From the NCBI GenBank assembly GCA_025677835.1, contig JAIXMR010000084.1, positions 1 to 57,500 of the forward strand: DNA of 57,500 nt. Direction: 5' to 3'. The notes under the pieces were generated by a model. The model did not search any database, was not told the DNA's origin, and saw only the letters and a list, made by a program, of their open reading frames with translations. The translations under genes were made by a program, and so were the position numbers. Of the stretch, positions 41,631-53,800 are shown one piece after another. Source of the stretch: Sporodiniella umbellata. Taxonomy: Eukaryota; Mucoromycota; Mucoromycetes; Mucorales; Rhizopodaceae. Every line of letters begins with the position of its first letter. The first letter of the stretch is position 1.

Positions 41631-44600
41631 TTACAAGAAGCGAGACAATTCGCTTGAGGCAATGTTCATGTCAGGTCTTTGAGTATTCAAAGCACGGACA
41701 AGTTCAATCAAGTGATTTCTAGTGGTTTCTTTCAATTGATCGTTGTCAGAAAGTACTTGTGTAAAGATGTGAAGAAATTGAGGTAAATGGTTGAAAACCT
41801 ATTGATGACAATGAGTGAGCCATACAACGTAAATAAAGGTATGCATAAAGTACTTACAAAGGAGTTGTTAGCACTAAACAACTTGAAGATACATTCGAAC
41901 ACAGGCTCATTCTCTTCAAAGTCAGCCTTCAAAGGCAAAGCATTGACGTAAACAGGCAAAACTTGATCGAAGGGAACAGCTTCAGGATGAGCAATGATCA
42001 TACGAGAAACAGCACCGGCAGCGTTATCAACCGTGTTGGGCAATGTTTGGTTGCTGAACAAAGGAGAAAGGGCGGTTAACAATTGAGGATAATGTCTATG
42101 ACAAAGAAAAAAGATTAGTTTCCTAACAAAGCATATAAAAAATCGCTTACTGGCTCAAATCAACCTGAGTGTGAATAACCAAACAACCCAGGGCAAAAGC
42201 AGCATTGCTACGAACAAGCTCGTCTTCATCACCACAGGCCTTAACAAAAGCTTGTAAAAGGCTTTCAGTGTGAGGTGTGATTGCAGACTTGATGCCTCCG
42301 ATACATTCACCCAGACAGCCAATAGCCATGGATCTCTCGGTTTGGCTCTTGGTAGGTTTGTAGTACTTGAGGATGAAGGGCAAGTATACTTCAAAGGAAG
42401 TAGTAAAGTTGGGTCCAACAGTTTCACACAAGGCAGCAACAAGATCGCCAGCGGAGCTAATGAGTAAAGCCTCAGTTTCCAAATCCTCTTCTTCTTCATC
42501 AACATCGCCATCCTCAAAAGCTAACTGACAGAGGGATTTCTTTTGGTAAATTTCCAAAAGGTTGTTACAGATATCTTGAAGACAGTCGTTGACTACAATA
42601 GGGCCCATCAGACGAAGAGCAGAGACTAATTCTTGGCAGATTGCAGCAGAAGCAGAGCGGTCGTCTTCTTCCTTCCATAGTTCAGTAGTCATGGGAACAA
42701 TAGACTGAATCAAGCTTTGTACGTTTTCATGAACAGAATAAGTAGCAGGCACACCTACGGTCCAAGGACCAGGGTTAGACATGGTATAGGCTGTTTTGAG
42801 GAAAGTGAATAAGCTTTGGGTAGCCGATTTACGTACACCGTCATACAAGTGACCTGTGAGTTTTTGCAACTCGGCCAAAGAGACATCGACATAGGGCAAG
42901 AAGTGACTCTTGGTATTAGCAAACAATTCACCTAGAGCATCTACAGCAAATTCCTTTTCATCAGCCAAAGGTGAGTTGAAGTTAAAGCTCTCAAAATCAT
43001 CATCCAAATCTTCGTCGGCACCACCTGTGGTTAAATCGATTTCCTCTTCAACAGCAGCTTCAGACTTTTCTTCAGCCTTACAGGTGTTGATGATTTCAGG
43101 GATAATGGTGGGCAAGAAAGGAGAAAATTCTTCGCCAAAGACGCGGGCCAGGTTTGAAACGAGAGCAAAGGTACATTCACGAAGACGGGTGGAGTCCATA
43201 TGGAGTTGTTCCATAGCCAAGTTCATGATGTCTTGTGTGTAAGGGCGGAATGCGTCAGCACCAACAGCTTCAGCAATAGAGCCAACGGCATCTGTAGCAA
43301 CACTACGAAGCAAATGTTCGTCTGAAGGATCGCTGGTAGACATGAATTGAACAATGCGAGGCAAGACTTGCAAAAAGTAGGGCTGGAAGGCTTCGGAAGC
43401 AGCATGGGCGGCACTGCCAATAGCAGCTATAGCAGTAGCGCGAGTTTCGTTTTGACTGGCGTGCTCCAACAAGAACAAAAGCTTTTCCATCAGCTGAGGC
43501 AAGTATTGGATAATATCAGATCCTAAACCGTCCAATGTGGCGTCTAAAGCATTGCATGCGTGTTTTGTGACTTCAGCGTTGTTATCGTTCATCAAGCTAA
43601 AGACAAGGGGAAGCAAAACTTGGTGGTGTTCTGACACTTCGACAGGCATGTCTTCAGCGAGACAACCAAGGGCCATACAGGCTGCGCGACGTACGATAAT
43701 TTCAGGATCTTGAAGGCCGCTGCATACAAGGGGAAGAATTTCGTTCATCTTGGTAGAGATAATGTCGGTACATCCTTCAACAGTGACTGCAAATGCCATC
43801 ATAGCAGCCTTGCGATAACGAGGATCAGGGTTTTGGATATAGTTCATGACAAAAGGCATTATGATGGGGAACACTTGTTGAGGAGGAATGTTTGTGGCCA
43901 AAGCGTTCAGCACCTTAAAAGCCAGCTATTTTTTTTTTTTTTTTTTTTAAAAGAAAACAATGTAATCAGTTATCTCTATCCTATCAGATATTTGTAGACA
44001 TTTTCAACTTACGCGAGAGGGAGAGTCTTCATCAACATCTTCAGGATCTTCTTCAGTACCAATAGGCATCAACTTTTCAACAATAGGAGCTACTAACTTC
44101 AATTGCTTGATCTTGGTCTGTTTGCTGTGAAAAAAAAAAAAAAAAAAAAAAAAAAAGGAATGTCTTAAAGAGGATATTCAGCAAATAGGATATATAAACT
44201 TACTAGACAGCAGCCCACATCAAGAAAGACAAGGCTAGAACACGAATCTCGTCATCTACTTCGGGATTTCCACCAACGTTCAAGAAAAATTCAATCAAAC
44301 TGGCCAAATGTTCAGACAGCAAAGGGGCTTCCTAAATATCACCAAAAAAAAAAAAGGGGGGGGAAGAGAGGGAAATGGTTCAATAAAAAAAAAAAAAAAA
44401 CTATAGTATAAACTGATTTCTTTACCATCATCAACAGGTTGTCAAATACTTCGAAAAGCTTCGATGCGTTATCGATATCTCCATCCTTAATACATTGCTC
44501 CAATACGTTTACCATGCTGGGGATGACGGCTTTGAACATTCTCTATGGAACAGTAAAAAAGAAAAGGGTCTAGAGTGAGTTTTTGAACCAAAGTAGACAG

Positions 44601-45405
44601 GATGTGCCTATGATTGTATAGGGTCAATACTTACGATGGAATCCTTATCCTCACTATCAATAAATTCAGAAAGTTTGCCGAGGACTAAGACGGTGGTGAC
44701 TCTAACAGATTTGCTTTGAGGATCAACAATAGATTTGTTGAATAAATCGAACAAAGCACCGGTGGTGTTCATGAAAAGATCAGCTACGACTTCAAACAGA
44801 GTGTAAAGACAGTATAAACCGATTTCACGATGAGCAGGATCTTGACTAGCGCAAGATTGATACAAGAACTCGAGAAGGGTAGGCCATTTGTTGTCAGGCA
44901 TATCAATACTGGCGATAGAAGAGATCACACGGGCAATGGAATGACGAACAGATTCACTATCGAGGTATGTTAGCTAAATAGACGTGTATAAAACAAGCTC
45001 TTACTTGGAGTCATTCAAAGCAATGTTCAAGACTTGAGCACGCAAGTTGGTCTTGACAGCTTCTTGAAGTTGAGACCACCATTTAGTGACCCTCTTTCTT
45101 AATTCGACAGCAGCCAATTGACGCACTTGGAAATGAGGAGAGCGTGAAACGATTTCGATAAGAGCAGGTACGCAGTCGCCAGTAACATAGTATTGAGTGT
45201 TCAATACAGAAGTGGCCTAATAGACAAGTTTTTAAGTCAAGGTGCCTTTTTTTTTTTTTTTTTTTTTTTTGTTAGAGTTACATTTCTGATAGTCTCTGAA
45301 TCTTGAGCTTGGGCTAACTTTGTTAAAAGGTCGTCAAGACCAGCAAGAAATTGCTAAATTCTATATGAGTATTGAACATCGATACGTGCTTGACTTTACC
45401 TCCAT
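41631..45405 (-). CDS. KAP123: Importin-4/Kap123-type karyopherin beta (1049 aa)
   Basis: Nuclear import receptor built from HEAT repeats; yeast Kap123 imports ribosomal proteins and histones. Exons: 45405-45400, 45353-45282, 45216-45005, 44956-44635, 44542-44426, 44331-44204, 44124-44013, 43925-42151, 42095-41858, 41798-41631. The first exon codes only Met-Glu. The N-terminal importin-beta region reads QFLAGLDDLLTKLAQ and later VRQLAAVELRKRVTKWW. HEAT repeats run throughout (for example DPRYRKAAMMAFAVTVEG, VVRNAA-like PEIIVRRAACMALGCLAED, AEVTKHACNALDATLDG). An acidic loop (EEEIDLTTGGADEDLDDDFES) and another (EDGDVDEEEEDLE) are where Kap123 also has them. The N-terminal pattern and PEVDDEIRVLALSFLMWAA support Kap123/IPO4 over Pse1/IPO5. 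Several introns contain T or A runs of 15-30. Confidence 0.92.
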
Positions 45406-45544
45406 TTTTGATACAAATCGAAATATATAAAAAAAAAAAAAAAAAGAAATGAAATAAAAAAAATTTTCGAGTTTTTGTATCACTCCAAAAAGAGACTCTG
45501 AAATCTGTCACGGCTCCGCCTTTGTTATAAGCATGCGCTATTTG

Positions 45545-45577
<33 letters not shown>

Positions 45578-46009
45578 GACAACGCGCTATACTCTATTTA
45601 ATATTAAATCAAAACCTAAAGTAGATCTATCCGCTCTTATGTTGCTATAAAGAAAACCAAGAAAATAAAGAAACCTGTGAATTTGTATTCAAACAAGCTA
45701 TTTTGGTTTCCTCAGAGTTTGTCAGAAGCGGTTCAATGATCTTGTTAGTATCTAGTCTAAAGGGGGGGGGTTCAAGTTGAGTATTAAAGAAAAAATTAGT
45801 GTAATTTTTATTATAGACTGAAGAGAAGGTATCCAAAGAGGTTCTATGATCTGGTTTACTGTTAGAGCAGTAACAAGATCAGCATCGAAAAAAAAAAAAA
45901 AAAAAAAAAAAGTTTGATAAGCATAAAGCCTTTTTTTTTTTGGTAATAAAAACGAGCTATAGCCACATTCCAAATACATAGACACACACACACAAACGCC
46001 GCACTTTAT
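45406..46009. other. Spacer between importin and eL32 with exon-like fragments
   Basis: About 600 bp, largely A/T runs (45430-45446, 45548-45574, 45888-45911). On the minus strand, two short coding-like pieces (about 45888-45818 and 45762-45676) both contain the phrase IIEPL: VNQIIEPLW and TNKIIEPLL. The second has a good acceptor (CCCCCTTTAG) and a possible donor. No family was recognised. The stretch must also carry the eL32 3' end and the importin promoter. Confidence 0.4.
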
Positions 46010-46461
46010 TTATTCTTGGGATCTGAGACGAGCACCAGCGTTAATGACCTTGACGTTCAATTGAGCGGCACGTTCCAAAAGAGCCACACGCTTCTTGGAA
46101 GAAACATTGTGAGCGATTTCAGCGGCATAAGAACGGTTGTGCATCAACAAAAGGTTGAGTTCACGGACGTTGGAAACAACGAATTTACGGAAACCGTTGG
46201 GCAAGAGGTTGCGGGTCTTCTTGGCAGAACCGTAACCGATCTTGGGCATAGGAGCTTGACCCTTGAAGCGTCTACGCATGTTACAATCAATACCCTTGGG
46301 CTTTCTCCAAGATTCCTATACAATGTTGCACATTAAAACCTATTGTTTCCACATCAGTCCATGCAACTTACACCGACGCGCATAAAGCGGTTGGATTGGT
46401 GGCGCTTGAAGGTAGCAGTACGCTTCTTGATGATGGTGTGCTTAACGGCAGGAGTGACCAT
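46010..46461 (-). CDS. RPL32: 60S ribosomal protein eL32 (131 aa)
   Basis: Cytosolic large-subunit ribosomal protein. Exons are 46461-46372 and 46315-46010, joined across a 56-nt intron that falls after FMRVG and before [10 protein letters not shown]. Conserved blocks are [85 protein letters not shown] and the C-terminal [12 protein letters not shown]. The length equals that of yeast and animal eL32. The codon pattern is strongly biased to C-ending codons, as expected for a highly expressed gene. The upstream region has three GGGTGTAT elements. Confidence 0.97.
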
Positions 46462-46483
46462 TGTGAACTACAGTGAAGGTTTA

Positions 46484-46518
<35 letters not shown>

Positions 46519-47226
46519 AATTAAATCTTGTTCATCCACCCTTTCTCTCTTCTGCTCATTAAGGAATCTTGGACATTTGATTTTTTTTTTTTTTTTTTTG
46601 GAATAATTTTTGTATTCCAAAAGGGTGTATCGAGCATAAATCCAACGATGCAGAAACAGTCAAGGGTGTATAAAGATGAACGTACCCTTAAAACTAATGG
46701 ATGGATGCAAAGAGGAAGGTTTCTTTGGATTTATTTTTTTGGGCCATCCTTCGCTCACTCACTCCAGAGTGTGAGGGTTGTGTAGCTAGAGTTTGCTGAG
46801 ATTTAAATAAAGCTGCGATTTTTCCTTTTTTTTTTTTTTTTTGTATGCGGGGTGTATCTTCTTGACGGAATAAAACTTGGATTAGCATGGTTGTTGTTGT
46901 TGTTGCTCTGTTTGTGGCGTGTTTTGGTATAAAGGAGGAGGAGGGGAGAAGGGGATGGAAATTTCGAAAAAAAGAAAGCCGATGTAACCGTCAGGATTCC
47001 TGCATAAAACAACTTGAACCACCTTCACCCGAAACTACTTTTTTTTTCAAGGTCAACTTGGCTAATTAAAAACGACAGGCGGAACTGAATTTAATGAAAG
47101 GAGGGACAACGAAGGAAACACAAAGAAAGAGAAAAAGGGGAGGCGGGGGTGAATAGGAAAAAAATAAAAATATATAAAACTATTTCCATTTTCTCTTGTT
47201 TTTTTCTTTAAATTTATTTATTTATT
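46462..47226. promoter_or_regulatory. Divergent region upstream of eL32 and a Ser-rich gene
   Basis: 765 bp between opposed start codons. GGGTGTAT occurs at 46623-46630, 46664-46671 and 46850-46857. On the eL32 strand this reads ATACACCC, which includes ACACCC, the core of Rap1 sites in yeast ribosomal-protein promoters. A TATATAAA stands at 47171-47178, about 50 bp before the plus-strand ATG. T runs lie at 46483-46514 and 46826-46842. Function is inferred. Confidence 0.5.
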
Positions 47227-47878
47227 ATGAATACCACAGCTACCACTCTATCTTCAGCTGAAAGTTTCCCTAAAAGAATTCGGTCTGCTTCTGCACGGTT
47301 CTTTTCAATGAACAGCAGCACACCGCAGGCTATTCACAAACGGTCATCGTGCTATTTCAATACCCAACCCACATTTACGTCTTCGCCTCCCAGCACACCT
47401 TATTCAGTTTTCAATCCCTCCACTTGGTTTCCAAGGATGCGACAGAGATCTACTTCTTCTTCATCTTCCACATTTTCAACTGTATATAGCCCCACCACAC
47501 CAGAGCATGTCTCACCTCACCTATTCCTACCCTCCCCGTTCAACATTGAAAATCTCTCTGAAGAACTCCAAGAGCATTTTGACAATGTAAAGACCGAGGT
47601 AAAAGAAGCCACCTGCCTAGAGACGCGCGAACTGTTGATTAACTCTTGTCTAGATTGATTTTGCCACTGAATCTCAAGGCTCGATATACTACGAAGGCGA
47701 TCTTGCCACAGCCCATTCAGCCTTCTCAGCGTGTCTAATCAACTACGAATCAGCCCTACAAACGCTTGGTGATACCACCGATTCGGTAAAGTTTGCCTTC
47801 CGCTGGGAATCAGACATCCATCAACTCCGCCTTCGTCTCCACTCTCTGCCTGAAGTCACTCATTCGATTTATAATTAA
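47227..47878 (+). CDS. Ser/Thr-rich small protein with a helical C-terminus (198 aa)
   Basis: Not recognised. Exons 47227-47598 and 47654-47878 join across a 55-nt intron, converting FDNVKTE into IDFATESQG. The first 110 residues are Ser, Thr, Pro and Phe-rich and low-complexity (FTSSPPSTPYSVFNPS, RQRSTSSSSSTFSTV), likely disordered and phosphorylatable. The last 80 form a predicted helical bundle: LSEELQEHFDNVK, YYEGDLATAHSAFSACLINYESALQTL and FRWESDIHQLRLRLHSL. The middle helix pair has the spacing of TPR or MIT domains, but I would not name it. TATATAAA stands about 50 bp upstream. A (TA)n and (CA)n pair follows the stop. Confidence 0.72.
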
Positions 47879-47918
47879 TCTTTTCCTCCGCTCACTCTTA
47901 TTTGTATTGTATACATTT

Positions 47919-47998
47919 ATATATATATATATATATATATAAATGTATATTTCCATATAGACTTCCTCACATATATATACACACACACACACACACAC
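47919..47998. repeat. (TA)n and (CA)n microsatellites
   Basis: A TA run (about 47919-47942) followed 35 bases later by a CA run (about 47979-47998), in the 3' flank of the Ser-rich gene. Confidence 0.9.
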
Positions 47999-48517
47999 GT
48001 ACATATCCAACTAAAAAAAAAAAAAAAAAAAAGCATCATCTCTTTATCAAGATTGATTATTCCCCTCCCCTCCCCCCTTTCCCATATATATCCTCTCCCC
48101 TTTTATTACGCTTTAACAATAAAAGGAACAAAAGCTTGCTCCTATTTTTTTTTTTTGTTTTTCTTACTTTGGTATATGCAAACGCTATAAAAAACAATCT
48201 ACGGATGAATTCCGGTATAATTACATTTTCAGACTAACCAAGAGTGTCACACAATCTCGCTTGTTTTTTTTTTTTTTTTTTTATGGGATCGAAAGCTGGG
48301 ATTATCTGTTGGGTCTGTCAAGTGGCTTATCGACGCGCTTTAAGAAAGAGCGGTCCCCCTTATTTAGAAGGATAATAAAAATCACATGGGTGCCTGATCC
48401 ACATCTATTTCGCATGAATAATAGATACAGTCTAAAAAAGCTAAAGGTGATCACGGATAGATTACGACGCCGATAGAACCATGGTTAACGAATCGAAAGG
48501 TTGCTTTTTAGACTACT

Positions 48518-48553
<36 letters not shown>

Positions 48554-50335
48554 GTTGCTGCTATGGTCTTTCAAGTGTTTATTACATGTCTGTGATGACT
48601 TTCTACCGTAAACATCAGAACTACATGGGTGATTGTTTTCTTGCTTCACAAGCACTTGACTACAGCTTACAGTGCATTAAAAACATTGACTTGAAAGCAC
48701 AATCGACGGATTGTAATATGGTTTTTGGCATTTAACTACTTTGGTTCTCGAAAAAGATCTACAGGGAGTCATGGTTTGCGAAAAACTTGTTTTACCCACC
48801 AAATTACATTGCATAATTCAGGACTGAATAGATATAAATTGCAGTGGTTAATCAAAGCAGCCATGTGTGAACAAATCGTAGTGAAACAGTGATTGAATAT
48901 CCCTTTTGTCACTAACAACACCTCTTGTGCTCGTGTTTCAAAGGATGTTTTAACTTCCAGGGTTGTTTGTTTCTAAGCATTTCATTGGCTGGGATGAAAG
49001 CGATTCGATTGGTCTAAAGAGTCGTTTATGTAGACTACCTTAGTCAAGTTTGACTCTCTTCACGTACGAGAATCGAATTCATTGAATCAACAAAGGATAT
49101 GCTGCGAGAGAAACGTTTGCTTTATATTTTGGTCCTAGCCTCAAGTCTGAAAGCCATCAGTTTACCTTGGCTGTTATTGTTTTTAGATTCTTTTTATACA
49201 AAGTTGACATCTCCGGGCTCACGGCATAGCTATAAGTGGAATGTCCGTGACAAGGAGAGGCAACATGAATAAATTAAGCCTGAATCAAAAATGCTTTTCA
49301 TATACTTTTATAAAAAAAAAAAAAAAAAAAGGATGCTTTATAGTTTTTATTGTTATTAAAGTACATCCATACATGTACAAAATTCAAACGTATCTATTGT
49401 AAGAGTATTGTTCTATTGTAAGACTGATTTGGTTTTATTTATGATCATACTTGAGCTACTTTTTTTTAAAACAAGAATCAACTATTAAGCTCCCTAATAC
49501 TTTGTATATCCACAAACGCGAAACGCTGTGTTCTGTTTTCCTTTCTAAGTTTGGGCTTGTGGTTCTTATTGTGATAAACCCAAAAACAAAAACAAAACCA
49601 AAGGCGGAATATTAATTTTCTACTCAGATTTCCGTACATAAATACTTCCGCTTTCGTTGGTAAACACTAGTGTGTGGTGCAAACTTTGTTAGTGTACAAT
49701 TGTTTTTATCACAGATAATTGCTAACCTCAGTGCCGACGTATTTGTTTATGCCGCTCTTGCAGGAAAAAAAAAAACATAAAAGGTTTTGTAAACCCCCCC
49801 CCAGATGACTAACAATAATAAATAGTTGTAGTAACCTTATTACCGTAGAAGCGTGATAAATGTCAATAAAGTGGTTATCCCATGCTCCCTTTAAATTGTT
49901 AATTTATGCAGTCTATTTTTTTTTTTTTTTTTAAAAAGATTTTCCCACTTGCAAAGCCTTAGGTGTGCCTGTATACTTTACTTGTTTTTAGTTTGAGCCT
50001 GAATCATCTACACAATCCCCCCCCTCCCTTGACCATCATTGTTGTATTAAAGAGCCATCCTATATGCCTTCCCACGCTAACAAAAAAAAGTTTTTTTTTT
50101 TTTTTTTTTTTCCCTCTTTCTTTCCTCCTTTTTGTTAAGCTCCAAAATCAATTCCGAAGAGAACAGCTCCTTTAAATAAATAAAACATCCGTTATATCTG
50201 TTTATAAATCATGTCAAGCTGATAAAATCAGGCAATTCTTTTAAACCGCCAACATCAGACGATTGGCACTGACAAAATGTAGGACCAAATCTAACATTAC
50301 TTTGGATACGGGTTTCTGACTCACGCCTTTTTTTG

Positions 50336-50368
<33 letters not shown>

Positions 50369-50370
50369 AA

Positions 50371-50408
50371 AAAAAGATGCCTGCTTAAAAAAAGATGCCT
50401 GCTTAAAA
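50371..50408. repeat. Short tandem repeat, unit about 19 bases
   Basis: The unit AAAAAAAGATGCCTGCTT occurs twice in direct succession and is followed by a third A7 run. It lies directly after a T run of about 30 bases. Confidence 0.85.
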
Positions 50409-50801
50409 AAAGAAGGAGGGTTTGGAGGACATGCCATCAAAGTAAACTAAGCTATAATATACAGCAAACCGTGTTTGTTTTTATTATGGCTACAATAGGC
50501 AAAAGTAGTGATTATGATTGAGCGCTTCTTAATTTTTGAGTGTGATTGGTTCTACTTTTTCCTATTGGTATTTACTTCAAAGGAATAGATATCTATCTTG
50601 ACTGGTCTCCTATCTCTTTTTCTAGAGACAGAAAAATGGCGTCTTGTTAGATAATAGACTAGAGTCTCGTGCTTAAAAACTGTAGATTGCTAACCGACTG
50701 AAAGAGCTCGTTTAGTTTTTGTACAAAGGCACCTTCCGTATATTTTTTTTTTATTGAATGAGACAAAAGGAAACAGTAAAAATCTATCCTTGTCTTTTTA
50801 A

Positions 50802-53800
50802 TTAATGTATTCCTTTTAAGAAACGATCCAAAGCTTGTTCTAGCAAGATAAAGTTATGCTCGATAGCAATCGTTTTTAAAATTTCGATTCTTTCAATCGT
50901 GCTTTGTTTGTTTTCAATAAAGCCGAAAGGACCGCCGCATTTATCACAGTAGCTTTCGAAATGCCTCATACGCAACCGATGACAGCGTACACAGGCTAAA
51001 TCTTGTCGTTGAAACGCATGAATCCATGTATAGAGTTTGGCTATCAAGTTTAATTCAATCGCAAATCGGTCGTAATAGGAACGACACTTTTTACATTGCC
51101 AATCATTACCCGGCTTCAGCTCTGGGTCTCGACGAAAGTCAAAGTCTGTTACGTAGTTACAGTATGAGCAGCATACGTCTGTAAGTTTGTAATAGGATAT
51201 AGGATTCTTGAACTGTGCTTTCTCTGAAAAATCGCTTAGACCTGCAATTTGATTCAATAGATCTCGTTTTAACGGTGTCGCAGCTTCATCAACACGCGGG
51301 TCCAACTGAAGAACACCAAAGACGAGCTTGATAAATTCTACAGCGTTGTTGATATGGAAAGCTAACTGGTCAGACGCCATCTTCTTTAACCAGCGTGTGA
51401 TCTTTGGTGTCAGCTCATAGTTGACATAGTTTTGCAAGTTTTGCGACCGCTCGTCGTGTTCAAATTCATCTGTTTCCATGTCCTGTACAGTAATCTCGCG
51501 CGGATACAGACGCTTGTTCTGTGTCATGTGGTAAATGTACATGGAGGTATAGAACACAAATTTCTTTCGCATTGTCTCATCCGATAAATGACTCTCGATG
51601 CTCCATTGCCGGGTTATTTCAGGCGACTCTCCGTTATAGCCGTCGACTAAGACACCTGCATAGTTCCATTCGTCCATCCAGAGTAGTACATCCCAGTAAC
51701 AGGTAGGTTCAATACTCATGTTTTCAAACAGACTTTTATGGCCAACCGTCTTGCTTAGATAGTTGTAATAAGAAAGTGCACTGTCAGCTGCGTCTTTGTT
51801 GGCCGTGATCAAGATGCGGTGGAAGTTGGCAAAAACAATTTTGGCACCCAGTCGTTTCAACTCGGAAATAAACTGCATAAACACCTTTTTCATCAGGTTG
51901 TGTAATAATTCATAAAGTCGTGGGTCGTACATCGTAGCATGGGGGGTAGTCATCCATCGTTGGAAGGCGCCCACCAAACTAGCGCCTACGCTTTGGCCCT
52001 GATCTAACCAGAGACGTACTGTCGAACGCAACACGTTGAGAGTCTTGCTCGAGACTGTCCCACTACCAAAACTCGTCTTTTCCCATGCCACGTTAGTACT
52101 CAAGCCAAAAACAGGCCCGGTGGATCCTTCTAGGTCGTTGATCATAGGAGAGGCCATCAAGGCGTTCAAGCACAGATTTGATACATTAAATTCGGCGCAG
52201 ACAGTTTCATAGGCTCCTGGATAATTAAGTTCTGAGTTAGTGCATCCCTCAATATCCTCCTCTTCAATACTGCCAAGATCAGGACAGGGGCTTTCGGACC
52301 ACCAGATCACCATATCGTTCTTTATCAACGTCCTAGCAAACAGAATGTCGCACATAAACACCTGTGGATCTTTGGGTATATTACAAAAAGGAACATTAGC
52401 ATATCGAGCCTGCGATAGTCTTTCTTGAATCGTTGCGCCCAGCGATACATAGCATCTAAAATGCTGTTTGAGGGTAGGTACAATCCAGTTGAGTAGGTCC
52501 TTCTTCTTACTCTGTCCTGTCACAGGGAGTCGAATAAATGGAAATTCGGATATCACCTGAGCTTGTTGAATAAGATCAATAGATGACTGGGGAGAGTCAA
52601 TCACAAGCATCGTTTTTCCTTTTCGCGCATCCTGATAAATTGACAGTGCCTTATTTAATGCCTTGAGCGCACTGCGTTCGTTAGGATGATAGCTTGTCTC
52701 AAAGTTCAATGTGGGAGGTATTTGTGCAATGTCGTTTTCGTTGTTACCCTCTCTTGCTCCGAACATCTCTTTGTATAGGCGACTGATGTTGGGTACCTGT
52801 TGATTGTTTTGACTCAAACCGGTCACAAATATTTGAGAAGCGGGCAAGGCGGGGCCTACCAGGCCATAGATATGACGATTGTCAACATGGCTGTGAAATA
52901 GGTAGATGTAATGAAATGTCTTGGGATCGCTGATGTATTTTGATATCTGGTCTGCTCTACTCTTTAACTCGGAGGTGTTGAATTGATCGTCAATACGACG
53001 CATGGCAGCTCCAATTGTTTTCTCAAATTGACATACAGCGCCCAATTCCAAAATAGCACGGGAGAGTAGAGGCACCTGCGTTTCGAAAACACTGTCTGTC
53101 AAAGGATGGTTGAATAGGTTAGATGTCTTGGCTTCTTCTTCCAAAAAGTCGCTTTCAGACATAACAACCTGTAGCAAATTCAAACTTGGATAGGATCTAG
53201 GTAAAGTACGAGAACATTTAACAAACTCGCATGTGATATGGTTATCGCTTATTAAGCTACAATCTTCTTCGCTACAGTTCAAGTAAAATTTACGGGGTAC
53301 TGTCAGTCGAACACTAAACAATTGATCTTGAACTAAAATCCACATTTTGTACTCTCCTGGAATACCAGTTTCAACTATCTGAACAACCTGCCAAAGACTA
53401 GTGACAAGAGACCCAGTCTGTCGTCTGAAGAAGTTGCCTACACTACTCTGAGGCCCTTTTTTTAAAACGGCTCCCCCTAGCTCTTCTCGGTGACGCATAC
53501 GGTCTAATCGCTGCTGAGCCCATTTCTCTTTCTGGAAAGAAAGCCAGCCAAAGTAGTCCTCGTACATATCGGGCATGACCTCTGGAAGCTTTCTCTTTTT
53601 CGTAACTCGCGCTACAATAGGTAAAACAACCTTTGGAGCACCAAAGTTTTCCATATCATCCAGATGATCTGCGCGGTCTACGCGCTTGAACATATCGGTA
53701 ATACGAGATTGTTTGTTTGATAAACTTTGCTCTCTAATACGCTTATCTAACCAAACAGGGTGTTTCACTCTAGGTACAGGGTTCAGTACACCTTGCATGG

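Larger units (their letters stand above)
47879..50801. other. Gene-poor 2.9-kb region
   Basis: It holds many A or T runs (48013-48032, 48264-48282, 48519-48551, 49311-49330, 49917-49932, 50092-50110 and 50335-50364) and a short tandem repeat at 50371-50408. Frames of 60-110 codons are mostly translated T runs and have no motif. Near the right end lies the 3' flank of POL2 (minus strand). No RNA or mobile gene was recognised. Confidence 0.55.

Noticed and set aside
48481..48735. 84-codon plus frame after the Ser-rich gene
   Set aside because: Begins with a translated T run and has no motif.
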